64,000 nucleotides of DNA from Collinsella aerofaciens (GTDB taxonomy: Bacteria > Actinomycetota > Coriobacteriia > Coriobacteriales > Coriobacteriaceae), in NCBI RefSeq assembly GCF_020181355.1, contig NZ_CP084004.1, positions 1,054,001 through 1,118,000 of the forward strand, in the 5' to 3' direction. Of this stretch, positions 8,788 through 16,724 are shown in pieces. Under the pieces are notes generated by a model that saw nothing but the letters and a program-made list of their open reading frames with translations, was not told the DNA's origin and searched no databases. The translations under genes were made by a program, and so were the position numbers. Position 1 is the stretch's first letter. Each line of letters starts with the position of its first letter.

Positions 8788-9857
8788 CTGGCCGGCTTGG
8801 CGGTGAATAGCTCAACCCAATTGACAAGTAGCTCTTGCCGCAGGGTGACTTCGGCGGCGCGCTCCTGTTTGGTCTTTGGGGTGTAGGAAAGTCCAGCCTT
8901 TTTATGGATGAGCTCGGCTATGTGGTCGAAGCTCTTCTTATCCTTAATCTGGCCAAAGGTAATTTGGATGACGTCGTAGCCCATGCTTGTGAGCGCGGTG
9001 GCGCGCTCGGCATCGGAGAGGCTCGCGGCTTCGCTGTCGTGGGCGGAGCGGCCTTGGCATTCAAGGATGACACCCATGCTGTCGGTGGCGCTTTCGATGA
9101 GGATATCGGCGTAGCAGCAGGTTTTGTCATACAGCGAGCGCGCGGCGTCGCTGAGTGGGATGCGCACGTTGTTTGCGATGTTGATGCCCATGCCGCCCTC
9201 GTCGCGGGGGAGCGAGATAAGCATGGAGGTCTGTACTTCGAAGGGCGAGGCGGTCTGTCCTGTCATGCGTTCGGCGGCCCAGCGGAGCTGCTTAACACCG
9301 CGCAGGCCTGCGGCCTGCTTGGCGAACGCGGCGATATCCGCTGCGGAAAGAAGCGGCGTGCGCTTCCACAGGTTGGTATCCTTGCCGTTGACGTCGATAA
9401 CCCGCTCCCAGCCGCAGTTGGGTGGAATGAGCTTAAGCGAAATAGCTTCATCAAGTTGCCGTTGCGCTCGTTTGCAGGGTGTATACACAGCAAACGAGCT
9501 GCACATCTCATAACACGCCATAAGCAGCTGGTTGCGTGAGACCTGCGTAGCAAGGTTGAGCAGTGTGAACTCGGGCGATGTGACATCAAACCCATGCTCG
9601 GTTTGCCTAAACGACCCGGGAGGCGGCTCTTGGGTCAGGAGGTGCGATTTAAACAGGCTTCGCGACCCGGATTGTGCCCGAGTGAATACAATCCTGTGAA
9701 GCGGTGCGTGAAGCAGGTCTTTTACAACTGCATGACTTCCGAGGCCGCAACATCTGCGATCCATATTGCCAAGGCTAATGGCAGGGTAAAGGCCTAATAT
9801 CTGTGGCGGGATACGGTGATAGTAAAAAGCGGATTGACCGCATAGCGTCAGGTCCAT
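8784..9857 (-). CDS. Coriobacterial AbiEi-like / endonuclease-fold protein of unknown function
   Basis: 357 aa. The N-terminal half has the pattern MDLTLCGQSAF and TSPEFTLLNLATQVS followed by LLMACYEMCSSFAVY, which resembles the AbiEi-like antitoxin/regulator proteins common in Coriobacteria. The C-terminal part contains ILECQGRSAHDS and then DVIQITFGQIKD, a spacing reminiscent of a DUF559/Vsr-like PD-(D/E)XK nuclease core (E-x-Q with a later I-T-x-G). Start set at ATG 9857 because AGGAGG lies six bases upstream; the open frame extends 69 bases further without a site. No partner toxin gene is adjacent. Function is not established. Confidence 0.6.
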   Translation of the reverse strand: MDLTLCGQSAFYYHRIPPQILGLYPAISLGNMDRRCCGLGSHAVVKDLLHAPLHRIVFTRAQSGSRSLFKSHLLTQEPPPGSFRQTEHGFDVTSPEFTLLNLATQVSRNQLLMACYEMCSSFAVYTPCKRAQRQLDEAISLKLIPPNCGWERVIDVNGKDTNLWKRTPLLSAADIAAFAKQAAGLRGVKQLRWAAERMTGQTASPFEVQTSMLISLPRDEGGMGINIANNVRIPLSDAARSLYDKTCCYADILIESATDSMGVILECQGRSAHDSEAASLSDAERATALTSMGYDVIQITFGQIKDKKSFDHIAELIHKKAGLSYTPKTKQERAAEVTLRQELLVNWVELFTAKPAS

Positions 9858-9908
9858 GACGTCCTCCTGGTCGAAATATGCTTTTGGACCGTGCGATGCC
9901 AGTGTCAA

Positions 9909-10036
9909 TTCGGAAGTATGCGGCAAAATCTAAACCTTGTGAGCAGACCTGGCTTTTGAGGCTAGTTTATCAGGCATTTTGTTGCGAAAAAACGGGGTGT
10001 GCTCGGAGGTATCAGAATTTGCCGCATACTTCCGAA
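9909..10036. repeat. Inverted-repeat-flanked intergenic element
   Basis: A 19-bp perfect inverted repeat (9909-9927 and 10018-10036, beginning TTCGGAAGTATGCGG) bounds 128 bp. Similarity between the two arms continues imperfectly inward for about 20 more bases. It lies between the promoter-proximal end of the AbiEi-like gene and the pyk terminator. It has no coding potential that I can support. Confidence 0.7.
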
Positions 10037-10214
10037 AAGCAGGTCAATCCGGCTCTTGCTAAAACGATTTAGCAGCGTCGGTTAAGGTGTGGGTTTGCCA
10101 CCGGGCGAACACTTTTAGCGCTTGGGACTTTATTCATTGGGTCTCGAAGGGTGGATTTCGCGCTTTTGGTAAAGAAATGAGTGTGTGTTTTGCCGTGCGC
10201 CGGCATTGGCACAG

Positions 10215-10251
10215 AAAAAGGGCCCGGAAGGCTTCGCCTTCCGGGCCCTTT
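10215..10251 (-). terminator. pyk terminator
   Basis: A 15-bp GC-rich stem (10217-10231 with 10237-10251, loop CTTCG) is followed on the minus strand by a T run complementary to the A run at 10215-10219. It is near-symmetric and could act in both directions. Confidence 0.92.
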
Positions 10252-10279
10252 GCGATGCAAGTGTGCTTGCAAGTACGAC

Positions 10280-11740
10280 TTAGCGCACCTGAGCGACGTA
10301 AGCGACGTTGGTCGAGGAGACCTTGTCCTCGAGCTGGACGCTCATGCGGGGATCGCCAGCGGTGGCGACGGTCAGGTCGCCGGCCTCGACGTAGCCGAGC
10401 TCCTTAGCGGTCTCGATCGCCTTGACGATCGTGCCGTTGACGGTGCCCTGGGTAATCTCGGCCTGGTGCGGGATAACGCCCCAGTACATGATCATCTGCT
10501 GGACGGCCCACTCGTGGCGGGAGAACGCGCAGATCGGCATGTTGGGACGGAAGTGCGAGATCAGGCGAGCAGTACGGCCGGTGGTCGTCGGCACGGTGAT
10601 GCACTTGGCGCCAACGGTGGTGGCCATGTTCACAGCGGACATACCCACAACGTTGTTGACGACGCGGGTGCCGTGAGCGTCAGCCGGAACCTCGAGCGGA
10701 GCGTGGGCCGGGAGGTACTTCTCGGTCTCGAGAGCAATGCTGGCCTGCATCTTGACGGCCTCGACCGGGTACTTACCGGCAGCGGACTCGCCAGAGAGCA
10801 TAACGGCGTCGGTGCCGTCGTAAATGGCGTTAGCAACGTCGGCAACCTCGGCGCGCGTCGGGCGCGGGTTTTGCTGCATGGAGTCGAGCATCTGCGTAGC
10901 GGTGATAACGGGCTTGTAGGCCGCGTTGCACTTGGCGATGATCTCCTTCTGGATGTGCGGAACGAGCTCGGGCTTGATCTCGATGCCCAGGTCGCCACGG
11001 GCGACCATGATGCCGTCGGAAGCCTCGAGGATCTCGTCGAAGTTCTCGACGCCCAGGGCGCACTCGATCTTCGGGAAGATCGTCACGTGCTCGCCACCGT
11101 TCTCGCGGCAAAGCTCGCGGATGCCGCGGACGGACTCGCCGTCACGGATGAAGGAAGCGGCGATGTAGTCGATGTTCTCGGTCAGGCCAAAGAGGATGTC
11201 CTGACGATCGCGCTCGGTGATAGCGGGCAACGAGATGTTGACGTTGGGCATGTTGACGCCCTTGCGCTCGCCGATCAGGCCGTCGTTCTTAACGACACAG
11301 GTCATGTCCTGGCCGTCGACGGACTCGACCTCGAGGGCAACCAGGCCGTCGTCGATTAGGATAAGGGAGCCCTTCTCGACCTCGGAGGGCAGAGCCAGGT
11401 AGTCGAGGGAGATGTGCTCAGAGGTGCCGTGGAAATCCTCGGTCGTGGGCTGAGCGGTGACGACGATCTTGTCGCCGGTCTTGACGGCAACCTTCTTGCC
11501 GTCGACCAGAAGGCCGGTGCGGACCTCGGGGCCCTTGGTGTCGAGCAGGATGCCGACGGGCATACCGAGCTCCTTGGAAATACGACGGACGCGCTCGATG
11601 CGACCGTGGTGCTCGTCGTAGGAGCCGTGCGAGAAGTTAAAACGGGCGACGTTCATGCCCGCCTTGATCATCTCGCGGATGGTCTCGTCGCTATCGCAGG
11701 CGGGACCCATGGTGCATACAATCTTGGTGCGCTTGTACAT
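10280..11740 (-). CDS. pyk: Pyruvate kinase
   Basis: 486 aa, the size of a standard bacterial pyruvate kinase; converts phosphoenolpyruvate and ADP to pyruvate and ATP in glycolysis. The N-terminal MYKRTKIVCTMGPACD, the catalytic-lysine segment IFPKIECALGVENF, MVARGDLGIEI with metal and substrate ligands, and ATQMLDSM are all present. The C-terminal allosteric domain follows from about residue 350. No extra PEP-utilising C-terminal domain is fused. A GGAGG site lies just upstream of ATG 11740. A TATAAT -10 box is visible on the minus strand at 11804-11809. Monocistronic by context, ending in a strong terminator. Confidence 0.98.
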   Translation of the reverse strand: MYKRTKIVCTMGPACDSDETIREMIKAGMNVARFNFSHGSYDEHHGRIERVRRISKELGMPVGILLDTKGPEVRTGLLVDGKKVAVKTGDKIVVTAQPTTEDFHGTSEHISLDYLALPSEVEKGSLILIDDGLVALEVESVDGQDMTCVVKNDGLIGERKGVNMPNVNISLPAITERDRQDILFGLTENIDYIAASFIRDGESVRGIRELCRENGGEHVTIFPKIECALGVENFDEILEASDGIMVARGDLGIEIKPELVPHIQKEIIAKCNAAYKPVITATQMLDSMQQNPRPTRAEVADVANAIYDGTDAVMLSGESAAGKYPVEAVKMQASIALETEKYLPAHAPLEVPADAHGTRVVNNVVGMSAVNMATTVGAKCITVPTTTGRTARLISHFRPNMPICAFSRHEWAVQQMIMYWGVIPHQAEITQGTVNGTIVKAIETAKELGYVEAGDLTVATAGDPRMSVQLEDKVSSTNVAYVAQVR

Positions 11741-12077
11741 TCAGACCTCCATCTGACATCGTCTTGCGCTGATAGATAAACCATAAGAAATAAAACCGAG
11801 TTGATTATAACGAAATGGCGTCCGAATACCCCAAAAAATCGACCGTATGCCGAATTAGAAGTTCATTTTTTGCGGAAAAACGGTATATGCAAAAACTTTA
11901 CCAACCGTTCTAACCGCTGCTATCTGGGCGATATTTCAATTTGATGATGCGCCGAAGAAAAAACGTTTTATCAGTATTGAGCATCACACGGTCTGCACCG
12001 TTGCTTATGGACCATATTTCCAAATGGATTGTTTTGGCTAGACGCGTCGCTTTGGGGTACCATAGCTCCACTATCAA
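11741..12077. other. AT-rich divergent intergenic region between pyk and the P-type ATPase
   Basis: About 340 bp without a supportable gene. It holds a perfect TATAAT on the minus strand (11804-11809) for pyk, and on the plus strand TTGGCT (12034-12039) with TACCAT (12058-12063, 18-bp spacer) as a plausible promoter for the ATPase leader. The base composition is clearly richer in A/T than the neighbours. Confidence 0.6.
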
Positions 12078-12174
12078 CTGCCGCTCAGCACGGCAGCCTT
12101 GATGAGCCCTTGCCCTTCTCCTGGGAATTATGATCGGGCATCAATCTGCTGAGTGGCCCGAATCCCAGGAGGGG
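12078..12174 (+). promoter_or_regulatory. Candidate riboswitch-like structured leader of the P-type ATPase
   Basis: Four perfect pairings can be read. P1: 12078-12083 with 12091-12096, closing a 7-nt loop CTCAGCA (12084-12090). That loop is complementary over all seven bases to TGCTGAG at 12147-12153. P2: TTGATG+CCC (12099-12104, 12107-12109, AG bulge) with GGGCATCAA (12136-12144). P3: CTCCTGGGA (12118-12126) with TCCCAGGAG (12163-12171), which contains the ribosome-binding site of the ATPase. P3 starts inside the P2 loop, so P2/P3 and the P1-loop pairing make pseudoknots. No known riboswitch consensus was recognised. Regulation of translation by sequestering the site is inferred. Confidence 0.65.
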
Positions 12175-12181
12175 ACTCTAT

Positions 12182-14863
12182 ATGCAAAAGGAATACCTGT
12201 CCGCCGCGGCCGAGGTGCTCAGCGACCAAGGTGTCGATGAGAACCTCGGCCTGAGCAACGACGAGGCGTCGTCGCGCCTCGCCAAGACAGGCCCTAACAA
12301 GCTTGAGGAAGCCGAGAAGACGCCGCTGTGGAAGCGCTTCTTTGAGCAGATGGCCGACCCTATGGTCATCATGCTGATCGTTGCCGCCGTTATCAGCGCG
12401 CTCACGGGCATGGTCAAGGGCGAGCCCGATTTTGCCGATGTCGCCATTATCATGTTCGTCGTTATCGTCAACTCGGTGCTGGGCGTGGTCCAGGAAGCCA
12501 AGAGCGAGGAGGCTCTCGAGGCCCTGCAGGAGATGAGCGCGGCGCAGTCCAAGGTGCTGCGCGACGGCAAGCTCGTGCACCTGCCGAGCGCCGAGCTCGT
12601 CCCCGGCGACGTGATCATGCTCGAGGCGGGCGACTCCGTCCCGGCCGACTGCCGCGTACTCGAGAGCGCCACGATGAAGATCGAAGAGGCCGCACTGACC
12701 GGCGAGTCCGTGCCGGTCGAGAAGCACGCCAACGTGATCGAGCTCGCCGCTGGCACCGACGACGTGCCGCTCGGTGACCGTAAGAACATGTGCTACATGG
12801 GCTCCACTGTGGTGTACGGTCGCGGTCGCGCCGTCGTGGTCGGCACCGGTATGAACACCGAGATGGGCAAGATTGCCGGCGCCCTGGCCGAGGCCAAGGA
12901 AGAGCTCACGCCGCTGCAGGTGAAGCTCGCCGAGCTCAGCCGCATCCTTACCATCATGGTTATCGTCATCTGCGTCGTCATCTTTGGCGTCGACATCATC
13001 CGTCACGGCGTGGGCAACGTTCTCACCGACCCGACTGCCCTGCTCGACACCTTTATGGTCGCCGTTTCGCTCGCCGTCGCTGCCATCCCCGAGGGCCTGG
13101 TCGCCGTCGTGACCATCGTGCTGTCGCTTGGCGTGACCAAGATGGCCAAGCGCCAGGCAATCATCCGCAAGCTCTCTGCCGTCGAGACCCTCGGCTGCAC
13201 ACAGACCATCTGCTCCGACAAGACCGGCACCCTTACCCAAAACAAGATGACCGTCGTCAAGCACGAGCTCGCTGCGCCCAAGGAGAAGTTCTTGGCCGGC
13301 ATGGCGCTGTGCTCCGATGCCCAGTGGGACGAGGAGCTGGGCGAGGCCGTGGGCGAGCCGACCGAGTGTGCACTCGTCAATGATGCCGGCAAGGCTGGTC
13401 TTACTGGCCTGACTGCCGAGCACCCGCGCGTGGGCGAGGCCCCGTTCGACTCGGGCCGCAAGATGATGTCCGTGGTCGTCGAGACCCTGGACGGCGAGTA
13501 CGAGCAGTACACCAAGGGCGCGCCCGACGTGGTAATCGGCCTGTGCACCCATATCTACGAGGGCGATAAGGTCGTTCCGCTGACTGAGGAGCGCCGCGCC
13601 GAGCTCGTGGCAGCCAACAAGGCCATGGCCGACGAGGCCCTGCGCGTGCTGGCGCTGGCGAGCCGCACCTACGCTGAGGTTCCCGCCGACTGCAGCCCCG
13701 CTGCGCTCGAGCATGACCTGGTCTTCTGCGGCCTGTCCGGCATGATCGACCCGGTCCGTCCCGAGGTGGCCGATGCTATCCGCGAGGCGCACGATGCCGG
13801 TATCCGCACCGTCATGATCACGGGCGACCACATCGACACCGCCGTGGCCATCGCCAAGCAGCTGGGCATCGTCGCCGATCGCAGCCAGGCTATCACCGGT
13901 GCCGACCTCGACCGCATGAGCGACGAGGAACTCGATGCACACATCGAGGATTACGGCGTGTACGCCCGCGTCCAGCCCGAGCACAAGACCCGCATCGTCG
14001 AGGCTTGGAAGTCGCGCGACCAGATCGTCGCCATGACGGGCGACGGCGTCAACGACGCCCCGTCCATCAAGCGCGCCGACATCGGCGTGGGTATGGGCAT
14101 CACTGGCACCGACGTTACCAAGAACGTCGCCGACATGGTACTTGCCGACGATAACTTCGCCACCATCATCGGTGCCTGCGAAGAGGGCCGTCGTATCTAC
14201 GACAACATCCGCAAGGTCATCCAGTTCCTGCTTTCGGCTAACCTTGCCGAGGTGTTCTCGGTGTTCATTGCCACGCTTATCGGTTTTACCATCTTCCAGC
14301 CGGTGCAGCTGCTGTGGGTGAACCTGGTCACCGACTGCTTCCCCGCGCTCGCGCTGGGCATGGAGGACGCCGAGGGCGACATCATGAAGCGCAAGCCGCG
14401 CAACGCCAAGGACGGCGTCTTTGCCGGTCACATGGGCCTGGACTGCGTGGTCCAGGGCCTGATCATCACCGTGCTGGTGCTGGCGAGCTTCTTTGTGGGC
14501 GTGTACTTTGACATGGGCTACATCCACATCGCCGATATGATCGCCGGCAATGCCGACGAGGAAGGCGTGATGATGGCCTTCATCACGCTCAACATGGTCG
14601 AGATCTTCCACTGCTTCAATATGCGCAGCCGTCGTGCGTCGCTGTTTAGCATGAAGAAGCAGAACAAGTGGCTTTGGGCTTCGGCCGCGCTGGCGCTGGT
14701 GCTGACGGTGGTCGTAACCGTACAGCCGACGCTTGCCGAGATGTTCTTTGGCCCTGTGACGCTTGAGCTTAAGGGTGTTGTTGCCGCGCTGGGCCTGGCC
14801 TTCCTGATCATCCCGCTGATGGAGATCTACAAGGCGATCATGCGCGCGGTCGAGAAGGAGTAA
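12182..14863 (+). CDS. Calcium-type cation-transporting P-type ATPase (P2A)
   Basis: 893 aa. N-terminal cation-ATPase domain (about 1-75), A-domain with LTGESVPV, phosphorylation motif DKTGTLTQNK with Asp at about 346, and hinge MTGDGVNDAPSIK followed by GITGTDV. Ion-site residues match SERCA/PMR1 site II: AAIPEGL in M4, ANLAEVF in M5 and NLVTDCFPALALGME in M6. It should export Ca2+ (or Mn2+) from the cytosol, using a phosphoenzyme intermediate in the plasma membrane. ATG 12182 follows AGGAGGGG, which lies in the 3' strand of the leader helix P3. The original terminator is now 1.8 kb downstream because of an IS30-like insertion. Confidence 0.93.
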   Translation: MQKEYLSAAAEVLSDQGVDENLGLSNDEASSRLAKTGPNKLEEAEKTPLWKRFFEQMADPMVIMLIVAAVISALTGMVKGEPDFADVAIIMFVVIVNSVLGVVQEAKSEEALEALQEMSAAQSKVLRDGKLVHLPSAELVPGDVIMLEAGDSVPADCRVLESATMKIEEAALTGESVPVEKHANVIELAAGTDDVPLGDRKNMCYMGSTVVYGRGRAVVVGTGMNTEMGKIAGALAEAKEELTPLQVKLAELSRILTIMVIVICVVIFGVDIIRHGVGNVLTDPTALLDTFMVAVSLAVAAIPEGLVAVVTIVLSLGVTKMAKRQAIIRKLSAVETLGCTQTICSDKTGTLTQNKMTVVKHELAAPKEKFLAGMALCSDAQWDEELGEAVGEPTECALVNDAGKAGLTGLTAEHPRVGEAPFDSGRKMMSVVVETLDGEYEQYTKGAPDVVIGLCTHIYEGDKVVPLTEERRAELVAANKAMADEALRVLALASRTYAEVPADCSPAALEHDLVFCGLSGMIDPVRPEVADAIREAHDAGIRTVMITGDHIDTAVAIAKQLGIVADRSQAITGADLDRMSDEELDAHIEDYGVYARVQPEHKTRIVEAWKSRDQIVAMTGDGVNDAPSIKRADIGVGMGITGTDVTKNVADMVLADDNFATIIGACEEGRRIYDNIRKVIQFLLSANLAEVFSVFIATLIGFTIFQPVQLLWVNLVTDCFPALALGMEDAEGDIMKRKPRNAKDGVFAGHMGLDCVVQGLIITVLVLASFFVGVYFDMGYIHIADMIAGNADEEGVMMAFITLNMVEIFHCFNMRSRRASLFSMKKQNKWLWASAALALVLTVVVTVQPTLAEMFFGPVTLELKGVVAALGLAFLIIPLMEIYKAIMRAVEKE

Positions 14864-14875
14864 GCTAACCTGTCC

Positions 14876-14963
14876 GGGCCCGCCCCTGCGTGTTTTCTTC
14901 TTCGCTGGTCCTCGCGCTTCGCGCTGCGGGATCGCTCAGAAGAAAACACTCCCGGGGCGGGCC
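14876..14963. repeat. Long imperfect inverted repeat after the ATPase gene
   Basis: The arms GGGCCCGCCCC..TGTTTTCTTCT (14876-14901) and AGAAGAAAACA..GGGGCGGGCCC (14937-14963) are complementary apart from a short internal mismatch, around a 35-bp centre that is itself hairpin-prone. It can form a large stem in RNA or a cruciform in DNA. No T run follows, so it is not a typical terminator. Confidence 0.7.
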
Positions 14964-14987
14964 CTCGGATAACCTCTCGGGACCATT

Positions 14988-15000
14988 GGCTAAGGGAAAG
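14988..15000. repeat. Direct repeat flanking IS30-like element 1 (left)
   Basis: GGCTAAGGGAAAG, 13 bp, repeated exactly at 16622-16634 on the other side of the element. Interpreted as the target-site duplication. Confidence 0.8.
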
Positions 15001-15225
15001 GGTTGATTTTCAATCTCAACGCAACAGCCTGAACGGGCCCCGCGTTTCCGCAGCTAGCGCAACGCGGAAATAGCCCCCGGCACCTGCTCGTCGCCTCGTT
15101 TCCGCAGGTGGAGAGGCTGTGGAGGCCGGTGCCCCCATGCCGCCGCCGCATGCTCCGCCAGCCCGCCGCGCAGCCGTTCCGGACTCAGCGCAACGGGCCC
15201 TCCGGCCCATGTCCCGGCCCGCCGC

Positions 15226-16488
15226 CTATCCCGCCAGCGGCCCCTCGCCCCTCGCGGCCCTGGCCCTGTCGATGCAGCCGGGCGTGAGGTCGAGCTCGCC
15301 GGGCGCCAGCTCCTCTATCCCGAACGCGTCCATGAGGGCGGAGGCGTCCTCCCCGAGGGCCGCCCGCAGCACGCGCGCCGGCGTCAGGAACCCGAGCGCC
15401 CCCCTCGGCTCGGAGTTCACCTGCGACATGAGCAGCGCGCAGTCCGCCGCCGTCAGCCGGTCGAACCTGGCCCCTGCGCCCTTGGGCAGCAGCTTCCTGA
15501 TCTCCACGTGGTTCTTCTCGCACGCGCCCTTCTGCTGGCTCTGCCGGGGGTCGCAGTAGAAGAGCCTGGTCTCGCCGTCCCGCTCGCCGAACAGCGCCGC
15601 GATGGCGCCCTCGTCGGCGAACTCGCTCCCGTTGTCGGTGAGCACGGCGCCGAAGGCGCGCCTCGCGCCGTCCTCGCCGAGGACCCCGCGCAGGGAGGAG
15701 AGCGCCGCCAGGACCGAGGCGCACGTGCCGTCCGGCAGCGGCAGGGCCAGCTGGAAGCGGCTCGGGCGGTGCAGGAGCGTGAGGAGCCTGGCGGAGTCGC
15801 CCCTGGGGCCCTCGACGGTGTCCATCTCCCAGGCCGCGGCGCAGGCGTCCTCGCCGAGCGCGAGGAACGACGCGTGCGACCTGCGCGCCGAGTGGGACGT
15901 CGCCCTCTTCGGGGCCCGGCGCGACCTCGGCCTGTAGCCGACCTTGCGCCTGAGCTCCATGTTCGTCATGCCGTCGTAGCCGGCGTCCACCCACCTGTAG
16001 ACGGTGGAGGCGCTGAGCCCGGGGGTCGTCGCCGCTATCTGCTGCGGGGAGAGCCCGCGCGCGAGCCCGTCCCTGATGGCCGCTAGCTTGGCGGCGGCGC
16101 CCTCCTCGGTCTCGTCGATCCCGGACCTGCTCGCCGAGAGCTCGGCGTCGGCCGCCTCCTGCGCCCTCCTGGCGCTGTAGAACACCCTGGGCCTCCTCGA
16201 GCAGCCGTAGCCCCTCCTGTGCGAGCAGCCGTTGCAGCACCTCGGCCACGCGGAGAGCCTGGGGCAGGCCCCCGACAGGTCCGCGGGCGCGGGCTCGCCG
16301 TAGCGCGAGCGCGGCGCGGTGACGTAGCGGTGCGCCGCCACCTCCCTGGTCACGGTCGACGGCGACCTGCCGAGCTCCGCGGCGATCTCGCGGGCGCTGC
16401 GGTTGCGGTCGAGCATCCTCTCGACCGTGTTCCTCTCGTGCCTCGTGAGCCTCCCGTACGACCTTCCGGACGGCTTGGGTCTGGACAT
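15226..16488 (-). CDS. IS30-family transposase
   Basis: 420 aa. The N-terminal helix-turn-helix region (RSYGRLTRHERNTVERML and REIAAELGRSPSTV) is the IS30 DNA-binding domain, followed by a Cys-rich patch (CCNGCSHRRGYGC) that may bind zinc. The DDE integrase core is visible: WEMDTVEG (first Asp), LTDNGSEF (second Asp), and CEKNHVEIRKLLPKG (Glu). All three acidic residues are present, so the enzyme could be active. Start ATG 16488 is preceded by GGAGGGAGG. The leader between the start and the right end of the element contains the long palindrome. Confidence 0.93.
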   Translation of the reverse strand: MSRPKPSGRSYGRLTRHERNTVERMLDRNRSAREIAAELGRSPSTVTREVAAHRYVTAPRSRYGEPAPADLSGACPRLSAWPRCCNGCSHRRGYGCSRRPRVFYSARRAQEAADAELSASRSGIDETEEGAAAKLAAIRDGLARGLSPQQIAATTPGLSASTVYRWVDAGYDGMTNMELRRKVGYRPRSRRAPKRATSHSARRSHASFLALGEDACAAAWEMDTVEGPRGDSARLLTLLHRPSRFQLALPLPDGTCASVLAALSSLRGVLGEDGARRAFGAVLTDNGSEFADEGAIAALFGERDGETRLFYCDPRQSQQKGACEKNHVEIRKLLPKGAGARFDRLTAADCALLMSQVNSEPRGALGFLTPARVLRAALGEDASALMDAFGIEELAPGELDLTPGCIDRARAARGEGPLAG

Positions 16489-16553
16489 GCCGGCCTCCCT
16501 CCATCGCGGGCCGGGGGATTCCGGCCCCTCTGGGGTTGCCTACCCGGATTCGC

Positions 16554-16595
16554 GCCTCAGGACTCAGCGCAACGCGTTGCGCTGAGTCCTGAGGC
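16554..16595. repeat. 42-bp perfect palindrome at the transposase-proximal end of IS30-like element 1
   Basis: Both arms are 21 bp with no spacer (centre between 16574 and 16575, core CAACGCGTTG). It overlaps the first four bases of the right inverted repeat and lies upstream of the transposase gene. It may block read-in transcription, form a cruciform or bind the transposase. Confidence 0.85.
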
Positions 16596-16621
16596 TGTTG
16601 CAATGAAAATGAGAATCAAGG

Positions 16622-16634
16622 GGCTAAGGGAAAG
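16622..16634. repeat. Direct repeat flanking IS30-like element 1 (right)
   Basis: Second copy of the 13-bp GGCTAAGGGAAAG found at 14988-15000. Confidence 0.8.
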
Positions 16635-16639
16635 TATGT

Positions 16640-16675
16640 GAGCTGGTCGAGCGTTTGCTCGACCAGCTCTTTTTT
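16640..16675 (+). terminator. Intrinsic terminator, originally of the P-type ATPase gene
   Basis: A 12-bp perfect stem (16641-16652 and 16657-16668, loop GTTT) followed by a T run. Before the IS30-like insertion it would have lain about 150 bp after the ATPase stop codon. Confidence 0.9.
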
Positions 16676-16724
16676 GTGGGTAAAATACCTGCTCAGTTGT
16701 GATTTGTGGTGCTGGGAGGCGCTT

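Larger units (their letters stand above)
15001..16621 (-). mobile_element. IS30-family insertion sequence, element 1
   Basis: 1,621 bp counting GG at each end. Terminal inverted repeats are 15003-15030 and 16592-16619 (starting TTGATT, 23 of 28 positions matching). The 13-bp direct repeats flank it. One transposase gene runs right to left. Just inside the right inverted repeat is a 42-bp perfect palindrome (16554-16595), and the sequence GGACTCAGCGCAACG from that palindrome recurs once near the left end (15181-15195). It is related to but clearly diverged from the element at 29731-31368. It appears intact. Confidence 0.88.

Noticed and set aside
12061-12181. Known Mn2+ (yybP-ykoY) riboswitch upstream of the P-type ATPase
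   Set aside because: The conserved internal-loop sequences of that family are absent, and the pseudoknot layout is different.
12128-14611. An 827-codon open frame antisense to the P-type ATPase gene
   Set aside because: It is the complement of a high-GC coding frame, very rich in His/Gly/Asp, matches no family, and lies opposite a gene with complete motifs. The same holds for long antisense frames over pheT, htpG and the YhgE gene.
16638-16724. Upstream extension of rsgA to an ATG at 16638
   Set aside because: It would translate through the terminator hairpin at 16640-16675; GTG 16725 has a well-placed ribosome-binding site.
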